Assembly: GCA_016789265.1 (NCBI GenBank)
Contig: JAEUQK010000010.1
Location: 1 to 64,000, forward strand
Reading direction: 5' to 3'
Origin: Blastocatellia bacterium
GTDB taxonomy: Bacteria; Acidobacteriota; Blastocatellia; Pyrinomonadales; Pyrinomonadaceae
Length of the DNA: 64,000 nt
The notes beneath the pieces were generated by a model. That model had not been told where the DNA came from. It was given only the letters and a program-made list of their open reading frames with translations, and searched no databases. A program made the position numbers and the translations under genes. Below, piece after piece: positions 35,601 through 44,029 of this stretch (its first letter is position 1; each line of letters opens with the position of its first letter).

Positions 35601-36605
35601 AGTTCCTGACGTTGTTGGAAATGTCGGCGAGATCGTATTACCGGTAACGTAAGTGTTTCCGTTGGAATCGACGGCGATGTCGTTAATAATGTCGTCTTGA
35701 AACGAGCCGACAAATGTAGAGAATGCGAGATTATTAAGTGTGATAGTAGGATCTATCACCAGCGGCCTGGATGAATCGTAGTCCGCTACTGCAAATTTCA
35801 CTCTCGTTCCGTCTAGCTGAAACGAGCTCTCAACTTCAGTTCGGTGAAGGTCGTCGTCTTCCTGATAGGTGAACGGCTTTGCCTGTCGAATTGTTCCTAC
35901 AGGTGTATGTATCAACAGGTCGCCCGACTTGTCGATCTCCAGAGAATCGGCGCCGTCGAACGCAACTGATATTTTCTCGACATTTGCACCGGGCTGCACG
36001 ACGAAATCGTATTGCGTCGCACCTTCCTCGCGTCCTCGCCAAACCATCGAGACTCCTTCGTAAACATCATCAAACCAAGCTTCGCCGTACGACGGGACAT
36101 TTGTTTTCCAGTCCGCCGTGCTGCTTCCTCGAAAGTAGTTGGTGCGTTGTTCTTGGACAGTTTCGCCGCGAACGCCCGGTTCGGGGTTCGAACCAACGAG
36201 TTTCATTCTCAATGCGAATGCCTGTGACGTTTTTTGAGGCGGGATCCCAATTTGATCTTGTATTAAGAGATCCTTTCCCTTTGTTTCATCATGCTCCCGA
36301 GGCACAGGAATAACGTAGACCGCCTCATTTTTGGTAAGAAACAGCGAAGACCCCGATGACCTGGAGAGGAATTCGACCCGAGAGTCGAATTGTCCGACAT
36401 TCTTTTCAAAAACGGAGCGTGCTCCCTGGCGATCGTTCTCTGGGGACGGAAGATCTTTCGTGGTTTGGTCAAAAGACACGTCTTTGCGAAGGCCGACGCT
36501 GCTCGCCTTTGCGTATCGCATCGGCGAAACCAAAGTTAAAAGAAATGAAATGTATAAGATCGCCGCAACGATAACTCGACTGTGCTTGAGAATGTAGAGT
36601 TTCAT
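32676..36605 (-). CDS. Giant secreted SBBP beta-propeller protein with Calx-beta and lamin-tail domains
   Basis: 1309 residues. N-terminal signal or anchor (VIVAAILYISFLLTLVSPM). Residues about 65-290 are the propeller-associated N-terminal domain (VFEKNVGQFDSRVEFLSR, TNYFRGSSTADWKTNVPSYGEAWFDDVYEGVSMVWRG). Then seven SBBP repeats of 60-66 residues (pattern STYLGGS...GIAIDGLGNIFLTG...FPTTAGAFDTT.NG..DVFVTK), so a seven-blade propeller. A carboxypeptidase-regulatory-like domain (ISGRVIDATGTPISNVLVALSG), a Calx-beta domain (TILDDD), a lamin-tail-like domain (LLISEFRLRGRNGANDEYIKLFNP) and a C-terminal domain follow. Probably surface or secreted; ligand unknown. Confidence 0.88.
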   Translation of the reverse strand: MKLYILKHSRVIVAAILYISFLLTLVSPMRYAKASSVGLRKDVSFDQTTKDLPSPENDRQGARSVFEKNVGQFDSRVEFLSRSSGSSLFLTKNEAVYVIPVPREHDETKGKDLLIQDQIGIPPQKTSQAFALRMKLVGSNPEPGVRGETVQEQRTNYFRGSSTADWKTNVPSYGEAWFDDVYEGVSMVWRGREEGATQYDFVVQPGANVEKISVAFDGADSLEIDKSGDLLIHTPVGTIRQAKPFTYQEDDDLHRTEVESSFQLDGTRVKFAVADYDSSRPLVIDPTITLNNLAFSTFVGSFQDDIINDIAVDSNGNTYVTGNTISPTFPTTSGTFDTTANGFEDVFVTKFNTSGTGIIFSTYLGGSFTDAGRGIAIDGLGNIFLTGFASSSFPVTAGAFDETFNGGSDVFVSKLSANGASLIYSTYIGASQNESANDIAIDGSGNAYIAVRTSDAIVDYPTTPGAFDTTFNGFDDAAVTKINPTGTALVYSTFIGGSSLDSANSIVVNSLGQVYVGGVTTDDVTDFPTTLGSYDTTANGLTDFFITKFSADGSSLVYSTFIGGTGIDNANCLAIDASGRAYIAGSASPGFPTTAGVVDTTALGSNEIGVSRLSADGSTLQYSTFIGGTQDESASGIAVDQFGNAYITGNNFGGDFPTTAGAYDTTFNGNNDAFLTVLNPAATGFVYSTYLGGGGHEFAEEIALDAVGNVYLAGRSQLNATPFPTTPEAYQTTNAGGYDGFVAKFGDISISGRVIDATGTPISNVLVALSGQVSDFVVTGSDGRFGFLNTVPGEPHSVTATRSGYTFNPSVFNITSLANNRELTFVGVVGSPTGGSGGTLGFESFSTSKSENGVSVTLNVTRTGTISDPNPVTVDFTTEDGTSHAIEDYQASSGVLTFNPFETQKSITIPLTNDPALEPKETFRVILSNPTNFAEIDPNKQTTTVTILDDDLSAGDLLISEFRLRGRNGANDEYIKLFNPNDFDVTVNAADDSSGYAIACVKNDTIDTVASIPNLVTIPSRGSYMITNNNPSGGFSMIDYPTGRGTTTLVGDRTFSADIPDNADIVLIRSTNVSAFEPQNAVDAVGFGQSEWTSEGMALPRMSPENSEFGYVRRLTPSGLQDTGNNRVDFVLVDGVGRNFAGALDGKVMSTLGSPAPETTESLPMMKPSEVSVIEVLSPVWDPIPVPNGRYGTFTVYRMITNNTSTPIYSLRIRTIDFPTLGSLSQMRTSARPDFRLMSSLNEASNVKGTTLAAERLQPAGGGLNSTLTVDAISATSPLLPGQSIVVAIKFGVVRYGRFSFDAAIEALR

Positions 36606-36724
36606 GATTGTTCTCCGAATTTAAATAACTCTTACAGGTTGCGAGGTGCGTCCCGTTGAACACGGGATGATATTAACAACCTGTTTTATGCGGGAAACCA
36701 CCCAAGCGGATAGCAAACATAAAA

Positions 36725-36744
36725 GCCCGCAGCGTAATGCGGGC
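36725..36744 (-). terminator. Hairpin terminator after the C70 protease gene
   Basis: On the minus strand GCCCGC-ATTACGCT-GCGGGC is followed by TTTTATG. The stem is six perfect pairs with a G/C flank and the T-run is short. It lies 37 bases downstream of the protease stop codon. Confidence 0.6.
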
Positions 36745-36780
36745 CTTGCCAACAGCGATCAAAACCTTTCGAGCACCTGA

Positions 36781-37284
36781 TCACCAATACATGACGCTTG
36801 CGTCACAATTCTTCCAAACGCTTCCTCGTTGGTTCAACCAGGAAATTGTCCCGGCGCTATCCTTGAGCGAGACATTCTGATAAGGATTGACGTAGCGAAT
36901 CCGGCCGTCGTCCGGGTCAACTGATGTCACAACGATCACGTGACTGCCGCTTCCCCAATTTCCTGCTACCCAGACGGGCCCATGAACCTTGATCACTTCC
37001 GCCAGGACCGTCGCGTCTATCTCACCATCGCCGGCGGCCTTGAGCCCAAGATACCGAGCTGTTTCACGGCATTCTCCCGCATCGATCCCCCACGAGTCTT
37101 TCATCATGTATGGGTAGAGATTGGGAGATTTATCCATCATCTCGAGGATCTTGTCCGGATCCTTTGATGTGTCGCCCTTGTCTTGTTTCCACTGAAACAG
37201 CATTTGGAAACACGCCCACCAACAAGAGGCCTTTGTTGGCTGATTAACAGGTTTTACGTCAGGTGATGCTTTTGTTACGGACAT
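36781..37284 (-). CDS. Papain-like cysteine protease, C70 (AvrRpt2-like) type
   Basis: 167 residues. N-terminal VNQPTKASCWWACFQMLFQWK fits the family pattern with Gln15 (oxyanion hole), Cys21 (nucleophile) and the adjacent double Trp. His115 lies in GSGSHVIVVTSVD, and Asn133 in RYVNPYQN could complete the triad. No signal peptide. Related proteins are found in soil bacteria and as type III effectors in plant pathogens; here the role is unknown. It is single, with a hairpin downstream. Confidence 0.78.
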   Translation of the reverse strand: MSVTKASPDVKPVNQPTKASCWWACFQMLFQWKQDKGDTSKDPDKILEMMDKSPNLYPYMMKDSWGIDAGECRETARYLGLKAAGDGEIDATVLAEVIKVHGPVWVAGNWGSGSHVIVVTSVDPDDGRIRYVNPYQNVSLKDSAGTISWLNQRGSVWKNCDASVMYW

Positions 37285-37408
37285 TATTGCTTATCTCCAA
37301 TTAAGTTTAGATTTATAAATTCTCCGCAGTACCCTGCGAGCGGAGTTGATAATATTCGGTATTCAGAAGGTTTCCCCCACCCGTTTGGATAGATAAATAG
37401 ATTTCCGA

Positions 37409-37873
37409 TCAAACTGAATTGCGGGCTGACCTAAAGCCATCTGCAAGCGGACCGCGAGCCGTCAGATCCGGTTTTACAAACGATCTTCGTGCTTCAGTCG
37501 AAAACAACGTCTCCCGGCTGTATTCAAGAAGTGGCAGGTCGCGATCGGAAAACTCGGCAAGCATCGTGTTTGCAAGTACACCCAGATCTTCTTCGTAGTC
37601 GTGGGCCTTCACAAAATCGGATATCTTATTTAGCCAAAACACTGTCAAAGTCTCGTGATAGCCGCTATTGTCAGTGTTTGGCGTTCCGTGTTTATCGTTT
37701 AACCAATAGATCCCGTCGCCCATGAGGTTCTTGGCGACTCCTAATGAATAGTTCACGCAATAATAAAGTCCAACGGAAAGATGAGCCGCGTGATCCCATT
37801 CCGCTTTTGTGATGGTCCTATCCTCGAATCTCTTTACAAGTTCGATGACTTCGTTTTCGGTTGAGAAGTACAT
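37409..37873 (-). CDS. Conserved hypothetical protein with WxHxxHL motif
   Basis: 154 residues, mostly helical. A conserved-looking ITKAEWDHAAHLSVGLYYCVNYSLGVAKNLMGDGIYWLND is followed by GYHETLTVFWLNKI and LLEYSRETLFSTEARRSFVKPDL. The two His of the first motif and the His of GYHETLT could bind a metal. I have no functional name for it. It is separated by about 100 bases from both neighbours, so probably a single gene. Confidence 0.75.
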   Translation of the reverse strand: MYFSTENEVIELVKRFEDRTITKAEWDHAAHLSVGLYYCVNYSLGVAKNLMGDGIYWLNDKHGTPNTDNSGYHETLTVFWLNKISDFVKAHDYEEDLGVLANTMLAEFSDRDLPLLEYSRETLFSTEARRSFVKPDLTARGPLADGFRSARNSV

Positions 37874-37980
37874 TAAAGAGCTCCTGATAACGTATAAATG
37901 ACCGGACTTACCCGGTTCATTAGTAGAATACGATCTCGATGAAGCGTGAACACTACCCGTTTGGCTAGGCAGTACTTGGG

Positions 37981-38661
37981 TCAGACAATACGGTTCTGAA
38001 GGGCTTTTGCTACCGCTTCGCTCTTTGAATGGACTTGCAGCTTTTCGTATATGTGACGCATATGGAACTTGATGGTGTTATAGCTCACCCCGAGTTCGAC
38101 AGATGCGGTCGAGTAATTGTGACCTTCGACGAGGAGTTTCAACAAGCGGGTTTCGTGAGGAGTGAGGTCATAATCAACCTTTTCGGGCGGGCGCACTTCG
38201 CGAAATAGTTTGATCACTCGGCTCGCTACTTCCGGCGACATCGGTGCGCCGCCTGAAACGGCTTCGCGAATATTTTCCAGGAGCTTAGCGGGCGAAGTCC
38301 GCTTTAATAAGTAACCAGTTGCTCCGGCGCAGATCGCATCAAATATCCGTTCGTCGTCGTCGTAAACAGTGATCATCAAGACGGTCATTTCCGGAAACTG
38401 TTCTTTCAATATCCGGATGCCCTCGATCCCATCTATGCCCGGCAAGCCAATGTCACTCAGCAAAACGTCAGGAACGTTTCCCTTTATTTTCGGGATCGCC
38501 TCCTCCATTGATCGATAGCTTCCCGTAAGGGTAAAACCTTCGGTGAAATTGATCAGGGTCGCAAGGCCTTCGCGGATATCGCGCATGTCTTCAACGATCG
38601 CGGTCTTGATAATTTCGGGTGGTGAGGAATCGTTCATCTGTTCTTGAAGAGCCATTTCCAA
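37981..38661 (-). CDS. NarL/FixJ-family response regulator
   Basis: 226 residues. Receiver domain at about 18-135 with acidic pair Glu24/Asp25, phospho-acceptor Asp70 in VLLSDIGLPGIDG, and the conserved Lys of LLKRTSPAKL. LuxR-type helix-turn-helix at the C-terminus: LTPHETRLLKLLVEGHNYSTASVELGVSYNTIKFHMRHIYEKLQVHSKSEAVAKALQ. It is probably the partner of the histidine kinase encoded 130 bases upstream in the same direction. Confidence 0.93.
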   Translation of the reverse strand: MEMALQEQMNDSSPPEIIKTAIVEDMRDIREGLATLINFTEGFTLTGSYRSMEEAIPKIKGNVPDVLLSDIGLPGIDGIEGIRILKEQFPEMTVLMITVYDDDERIFDAICAGATGYLLKRTSPAKLLENIREAVSGGAPMSPEVASRVIKLFREVRPPEKVDYDLTPHETRLLKLLVEGHNYSTASVELGVSYNTIKFHMRHIYEKLQVHSKSEAVAKALQNRIV

Positions 38662-38746
38662 ACGCCCCGGCTCAATTGATCATCGTAGGTTTCAATGAGC
38701 CGAGGCGAACGGAAACTGTCCGTACGTTTCGATACTAATGGTATTC

Positions 38747-38782
38747 GGGATCGAGAGCGATCCCGCCACCCGCGTGGGTGGC
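38747..38782 (-). repeat. Two adjacent hairpins between kinase and regulator genes
   Basis: GGGATCG-AGAG-CGATCCC (38747-38764) is directly followed by GCCACCC-GCGT-GGGTGGC (38765-38782); both stems are perfect 7-mers. They start nine bases beyond the kinase stop codon. No T-tract follows, so they could set mRNA stability or partial termination between the two genes, or be another copy of the dispersed palindromes. Confidence 0.6.
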
Positions 38783-38791
38783 ATTCACCGG

Positions 38792-41700
38792 TCATATCCT
38801 CGGCGTGTTTGAATTAGGAATAAGCGATTCGTCAAATGCCTGTTCACGCGGAAGCCGTAAGCAAACGAGTGTGCCTCCGTTGGGCTCGGACTTTATCTCG
38901 AACGTCCCGCCCAACTCGCGAGCACGTTTGGTCATACTCAAGATACCATTTCCGGAACTGCCGGCAGAAGTGAAGGTATCTTCGAAAGAAGGCGGGGCCA
39001 TCTCGAATCCAACACCGTCATCGCGGATCGCAAGCATGACCTCGGTTGCCGATACCCCTAGATCTACCTCCACGTTTTCCGCCATTGAATGTTTTGCCAC
39101 ATTATTAATGGCTTCTTTGAAGACAAGAAACACCTCCCGGCGCACGTTGGAATTCAAAGAGACCTCACGGTCAGCGTCCGTCGTTGAAAATCGGACGACA
39201 ACACCTTTTTGTGACAGTACATCGGCGGCAAACCGCCGCATCCTTTGCGTAAGGTCGCTCAGATGGTCTTTTGCAGGATTGATCGACCAGACAATGTCAC
39301 TCATCGTGCCCACCAACTCGTTGGACACTTCAGTTATCTTTGCCAGTGGCTCTGCAAGCTTAGAATTTCCATTTCCGGTGCCGGCTTGAGCCACTTCCGA
39401 AAGTATAGCTATCTGCGTGAGGCTGGCGCCTATGTCATCGTGCAGATCGGTGGCAATGCGGGAACGCACGCGCTCGAGTTCCATCAATCGATCTTCACGT
39501 GAACGGCGCAGCCTCTCTTCCGCCCGCCTGGCGTTCTCCAGGGCAGTATTCACTTGGATCAACTTGGATGTGCGATACCGGAAAAATACGACCACAATTC
39601 CCGCAACTGCCAATGCCGCTAGAAGCACGAACCACCATCGCTGCCAAATTGGCGACAGGATCTTGACGGTCATCGAAGCCGGAGACGCGCTAACGGTTCC
39701 GTCTGCATTCAACGCCCGGACGAGAAAGCGATAACCGCCCGGCCTGAGGTTCGCAAATGTGACGTTGGTTTGATACGTTGGTTCACTCCAGTCCTGATCG
39801 GCACCTTCGAGTTTGTATTGATACCTAAGCGTCTCGCCGGCGCTAAAATCCAGACCGAAGAAATCCAGCTGTATGTTGTTGTCAGTGTGAGGGAGTTCCG
39901 GGAGTTCGAGCGCTTTTGTACCGATCTGTGAGATAGGCTGGATATCACCCGCAATTCGAATGCCGCCAATGAATACCTCGGGTGGCATTCGAACCTCGTC
40001 GGGGGCAGGAGTTAGACGGGAAACGCCGTTCGGAGTGGCAAACCAAAGATCGTCATTGGATGCGCGAAATGAGTCAACGACGAAATCAGATGCCAGTCCA
40101 TCGCTAACCGAGAAATGTTTCACAGATCCGGTATCGGGTGACAATCTGTCAACGCCGCGTGCTGTTCCGAGGTAAATACGGCCGAATCGGTCTTCTGTTA
40201 TCGTACGGATATTTCGGCTGACCGGTCGTCCAAACTTTTCGTACGGCTTCAAAACAGGCCTTTCAGCTGTCGGATCGTCGATAGTGAAAAGGCCGCTTCC
40301 TGCTGACGCGACCCAAAGTTGTCCATTCTTGTCTAAATGAAGATCGAGTAAAATGTCCGATGATGGAATTCCACTCCCATCACCAAGAACTTGAAATCGT
40401 CCGTCGCGATATCGGGCAATGCCCCCATCGTAAAACGTGATCCAGAGCTCACCGATAGCATCTTCCGCAAAAGATGAAACACTCTTTCCTTTCGGAAATC
40501 CGTCCGCTTCTGTAAACGCTTCAAACCGATCCTTGTCTTTTGACCATCTGCTCAGTCCATGCCTATCGGGACCTGTGCCGCGGGCTGAGAGCCAGATGAC
40601 GCCTTTTTTGTCCTCATAGATCTGGAATCCCGCAATACCACTTAGCCCATCGTTTTGGGTATATTTCTTTGTTGGCTCGCGTCCTTGAAGTTCCTTAATA
40701 TCCGACACGCCGGCAAATCGGTACACGCCCTCATCTGTAAGCAGCCACCAGTCGCCGTCTCGCGAGCGAAAGGTAGTTCGTGTTGTCCACAAAACGCCTG
40801 CAGTCGGGCTCACTGCCGGGTGAACATCGTGAAACTTGTTGCCTTCGAGATAGCTAATGTAAAAGTCACGTTTGCCAAAGAACATTGTTCCGCTCGGTGT
40901 TTCACCTATAGAGAAGACTCTCGACGAATTCATTCGTTCCTCGGATCCGTAAGTCGTCATTCCGTGGCTGTTCCAGCGGGCGAGGACAGTTTGCCCGCCG
41001 ATCCAGATATTGCCAGCCTGGTCTTCGCCGACACTGGCCATTACTTCCGGAAAGCCCTGGGCCGAAGTAAAGACATCGAGCTTTCCATCGGAAAAACGAA
41101 GCAACGTGTTTTCTTCTGAGACCCAAACCGAGCCGTCCTTAGATGCGTGGAGGTATTTCGGTTTCCATTTATCAATTAGTTCCGGATTTGTATACTCAAA
41201 AACCTGTTCGTTTCCGAAGGGCAGTTCAACCGCCGATGCTTGGGTTACGGGAAAAACGGACGCGGGCTTTAGGGAACGCTCAACGACCTGTCTGTCTGAA
41301 GGGATCGATTCGATCGGTGACGGATTTAGTATCAATAGCTTCGTTCCAACGGTAAGCCAGATCTTTCCTTTTTCGTCGATCACCATTGAACCGAGTGCCG
41401 CAGGGCTCTCATCGGGATGTTCGTAAAACACGATCCTTGCATCTGGCAATCGCCGAACAAGGCCCCATGTCGTATTCAGCCAGAGCGAACCGTCGGCCCC
41501 CTCGGCCGCGGCAACTATCGCGAAGCCCCGCGTCGCGTTTCGTGGAAGATCCAGTTTGACCTGCACCAAAGTAGCTTTGCCGTCAGTGAAAATTACATTG
41601 TAAAGTCCGGTCGAACTGAACCAAATGATCCCATTTCGGTCTTCGATGATGTGGCCGCGAGATTTGCTAAGGAGTTCCGCTTTCAACGTCGGACGATCAG

Positions 41701-42046
41701 GATTCCCGGTAGATGGTATTGCGGGATCGTAAACGAACATTCCGCCTGTCGAGCCGATGATGTACTTTCCGTTTTTTAATTCAAACAAGTTCTCGATGCC
41801 AGGAGCGGCATCAGGGGCATCGAGCTGGTAATTGATGAATCTGGACCCGTCAAATCGGGAAAGGCCGTCGCGAGTACAAACCCAGAGAAACCCCTTCGAG
41901 TCCGTCGTAATGTAATTGACAAAGCTGCTGCCGAGTCCGTCCGCTGACGTAAATGCCTTGACAGGGAGTATTTCCGTTCTAACTGAAACACAAGCGCAAA
42001 GGATCATTATGGCTGCGAAAACCAAGTGTTGGATCTTCTTATTCAT
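38792..42046 (-). CDS. Propeller-type sensor histidine kinase (two-component regulator propeller, Y_Y_Y, HisKA_3)
   Basis: 1084 residues. N-terminal signal or anchor, then many regulator-propeller repeats (pattern ITTDSKGFLWVCTRDGLSRFDG, EDRNGIIWFSSTGLYNV, VGEDQAGNIWIGGQTVLARW) forming the periplasmic sensor. A Y_Y_Y domain follows (RYQYKLEGADQDWSEPTYQTNVTFANLRPGGYRFLVRALNADG), then one membrane span (WWFVLLAALAVAGIVVVFFRY). The kinase part has the H-box RIATDLHDDIGASLTQIAILSE and an ATPase domain (FKEAINNVAKHS, IRDDGVGFE). It likely senses an outside ligand and phosphorylates the downstream LuxR-type regulator. Confidence 0.92.
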   Translation of the reverse strand: MNKKIQHLVFAAIMILCACVSVRTEILPVKAFTSADGLGSSFVNYITTDSKGFLWVCTRDGLSRFDGSRFINYQLDAPDAAPGIENLFELKNGKYIIGSTGGMFVYDPAIPSTGNPDRPTLKAELLSKSRGHIIEDRNGIIWFSSTGLYNVIFTDGKATLVQVKLDLPRNATRGFAIVAAAEGADGSLWLNTTWGLVRRLPDARIVFYEHPDESPAALGSMVIDEKGKIWLTVGTKLLILNPSPIESIPSDRQVVERSLKPASVFPVTQASAVELPFGNEQVFEYTNPELIDKWKPKYLHASKDGSVWVSEENTLLRFSDGKLDVFTSAQGFPEVMASVGEDQAGNIWIGGQTVLARWNSHGMTTYGSEERMNSSRVFSIGETPSGTMFFGKRDFYISYLEGNKFHDVHPAVSPTAGVLWTTRTTFRSRDGDWWLLTDEGVYRFAGVSDIKELQGREPTKKYTQNDGLSGIAGFQIYEDKKGVIWLSARGTGPDRHGLSRWSKDKDRFEAFTEADGFPKGKSVSSFAEDAIGELWITFYDGGIARYRDGRFQVLGDGSGIPSSDILLDLHLDKNGQLWVASAGSGLFTIDDPTAERPVLKPYEKFGRPVSRNIRTITEDRFGRIYLGTARGVDRLSPDTGSVKHFSVSDGLASDFVVDSFRASNDDLWFATPNGVSRLTPAPDEVRMPPEVFIGGIRIAGDIQPISQIGTKALELPELPHTDNNIQLDFFGLDFSAGETLRYQYKLEGADQDWSEPTYQTNVTFANLRPGGYRFLVRALNADGTVSASPASMTVKILSPIWQRWWFVLLAALAVAGIVVVFFRYRTSKLIQVNTALENARRAEERLRRSREDRLMELERVRSRIATDLHDDIGASLTQIAILSEVAQAGTGNGNSKLAEPLAKITEVSNELVGTMSDIVWSINPAKDHLSDLTQRMRRFAADVLSQKGVVVRFSTTDADREVSLNSNVRREVFLVFKEAINNVAKHSMAENVEVDLGVSATEVMLAIRDDGVGFEMAPPSFEDTFTSAGSSGNGILSMTKRARELGGTFEIKSEPNGGTLVCLRLPREQAFDESLIPNSNTPRI

Positions 42047-42118
42047 CTAAAAGCACGCGCTTACAGCCTCAGTGCACGAGCATTTTACATCAGAATGTGG
42101 GCGATTCAACCTCAATAC

Positions 42119-42158
42119 AAAAAAACAACGGGCCGCCGAATTTTCGACGTGCCCGTTG
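42119..42158 (-). terminator. Intrinsic terminator after rpoD
   Basis: On the minus strand CAACGGGC (42158-42151) pairs with GCCCGTTG (42133-42126) and a run of seven T follows. The loop is about 17 bases. It ends the mutS2-dnaG-rpoD transcript 20 bases after the rpoD stop codon and isolates it from the kinase gene. Confidence 0.85.
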
Positions 42159-42178
42159 CCTTCTTAACTCACCTTTGA

Positions 42179-43909
42179 TCACTGCTTTCCTTCGAGAAAC
42201 GCTTTCAGACGGCGGGAACGCGAGGGATGCCTAAGCTTTCGCAACGCCTTCGCTTCGATCTGACGTATACGTTCGCGGGTAACGGCAAAATGCTGGCCTA
42301 CCTCTTCGAGCGTGTGCTCCGAGCCCGTGTTCCCAAGCCCAAAACGCATCTTTATCACCTTTTCTTCTCGCGGCGTAAGTGTCGCAAGCACTTCGTCTGT
42401 GATCTCGCGAAGGTTAGAGAACGTTACCGACTCTGCCGGATTCAGGATAGATTTGTCCTCGATGAAATCACCTAGATGCGAATCTTCCTCTTCACCTATC
42501 GGCGTCTCAAGCGAGATCGGCTCCTGTGCGATCTTCAATACCTTTCGTACCTTTGAGACCGGGATGTCCATCCTTTTTGCGATCTCCTCGCTTGACGGTT
42601 CACGGCCGAGTTCCTGAACAAGCAGCCGCGATGTGCGGATCAGCTTGTTTATCGTCTCGATCATGTGTACCGGAATACGGATGGTTCGGGCCTGGTCGGC
42701 GATAGCACGCGTGATAGCCTGCCGGATCCACCACGTCGCGTAGGTCGAGAACTTGTATCCTCGGCGCCACTCGAACTTATCAACGGCCTTCATCAAACCG
42801 ATGTTGCCTTCCTGAATGAGATCGAGGAACTGCAATCCGCGGTTCGTATATTTCTTCGCAATAGAAACCACGAGACGCAGGTTTGCTTCGACAAGTTCGC
42901 GTTTCGCCTGATTGGTCTGGATCTCGCCGACGCTGATCGTCTGGTACGAACGCTTGATATCGACCGGAGCGAGATGAAATTTCTCTTCGATCTCGGCGAG
43001 AGCGGCCTTGGCTTCGGCAATACGCCTGTTTAGCTCACGCTTTTCAGGAAGTGCGGGTTTCTTTTCGAGCTTCTCCTTGGTTTTCTTGATAGTTTGCTCG
43101 GCACGTTTGATCTCGGCGTCCACCTTGCGGATCGATGCGATCAATACCTGCATCGAGGGCTCGGTGAGATTGAGGTTTTTGATCTCCTGAGCGATCTCCA
43201 AGCGAACGCGGGCCGCTTGGCGTTTAAGCCGCAGGTACTTCTTGCCTGGTTTTGTTTTCGGCTTAAGATTCGCGTGCTCTTTTTCAAAAGCCTTGAAGGC
43301 TTTGAGAGCCTGGGCATAAAGACCGCGGATGTTCTCGATCCCTTCGATCGTCCATCGAAGATATTCCTCCGCCTTATCTTCCTCGAGCGAGATCTCGGCC
43401 TGTTCTGCAAAGGCGACCGTTTCGCGAATGCTCGCTTTGCCACGCTGCAGGTCTTCGCCGATCTTTATCAGGCGTTCAACAGCGATCGGCGAACGCGAGA
43501 TAGCCTTGTGTGTCTTTATCTGTCCACGCTCGATACGTTTTGCGATGGAAACCTCACCCTCACGTGTAAGAAGCGGGACGATGCCCATCTCGCGAAGGTA
43601 GAGGCGAACAGGGTCGTTAGACTTGTCCAGAGTACCGGCGGATAGGTCAAGGTCGAGGTCGTCCTCGTCGCTTTCTTCGTCCTCGTCGTCAACCGCGAGG
43701 TTCTGGGCCCGTTCCAGTAGCTGTGCGTCGGTTTCGGCGACCGAAATGTTTGCGCCTTCGAGTCTGTCTAATACGTCCTCGAGATCGTCCGCCGACATCA
43801 TGTTTTCGGGGATCTCGCGGTGGAGTTCGTCAAGGCTTAGAAATTTCTTGCGCTTGCCCAGGGCAAGCAATCGATCCATCAGATCTTCTTTTTCGTCGTA
43901 ATCAGCCAT
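42179..43909 (-). CDS. rpoD: Primary sigma factor (sigma-70/SigA)
   Basis: 576 residues. Region 1.1-like start [37 protein letters not shown], an acidic stretch ([16 protein letters not shown]), region 1.2 ([29 protein letters not shown]), a non-conserved region rich in Lys/Glu, region 2 ([57 protein letters not shown]) and region 4 ([28 protein letters not shown]). It directs RNA polymerase to housekeeping promoters. It follows dnaG in the common macromolecular-synthesis order. Confidence 0.97.
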   Translation of the reverse strand: MADYDEKEDLMDRLLALGKRKKFLSLDELHREIPENMMSADDLEDVLDRLEGANISVAETDAQLLERAQNLAVDDEDEESDEDDLDLDLSAGTLDKSNDPVRLYLREMGIVPLLTREGEVSIAKRIERGQIKTHKAISRSPIAVERLIKIGEDLQRGKASIRETVAFAEQAEISLEEDKAEEYLRWTIEGIENIRGLYAQALKAFKAFEKEHANLKPKTKPGKKYLRLKRQAARVRLEIAQEIKNLNLTEPSMQVLIASIRKVDAEIKRAEQTIKKTKEKLEKKPALPEKRELNRRIAEAKAALAEIEEKFHLAPVDIKRSYQTISVGEIQTNQAKRELVEANLRLVVSIAKKYTNRGLQFLDLIQEGNIGLMKAVDKFEWRRGYKFSTYATWWIRQAITRAIADQARTIRIPVHMIETINKLIRTSRLLVQELGREPSSEEIAKRMDIPVSKVRKVLKIAQEPISLETPIGEEEDSHLGDFIEDKSILNPAESVTFSNLREITDEVLATLTPREEKVIKMRFGLGNTGSEHTLEEVGQHFAVTRERIRQIEAKALRKLRHPSRSRRLKAFLEGKQ

Positions 43910-44029
43910 AAACTGGTGAGAATTTTGATTGTTTTCCCGTGTAAATCGTTGTTCGTCAATATGCTTATAAACGCTTTTCGAGCTGGTTTTGTTTCAAATC
44001 TGGACTCAACATCGAAATCAGTAAGTATA

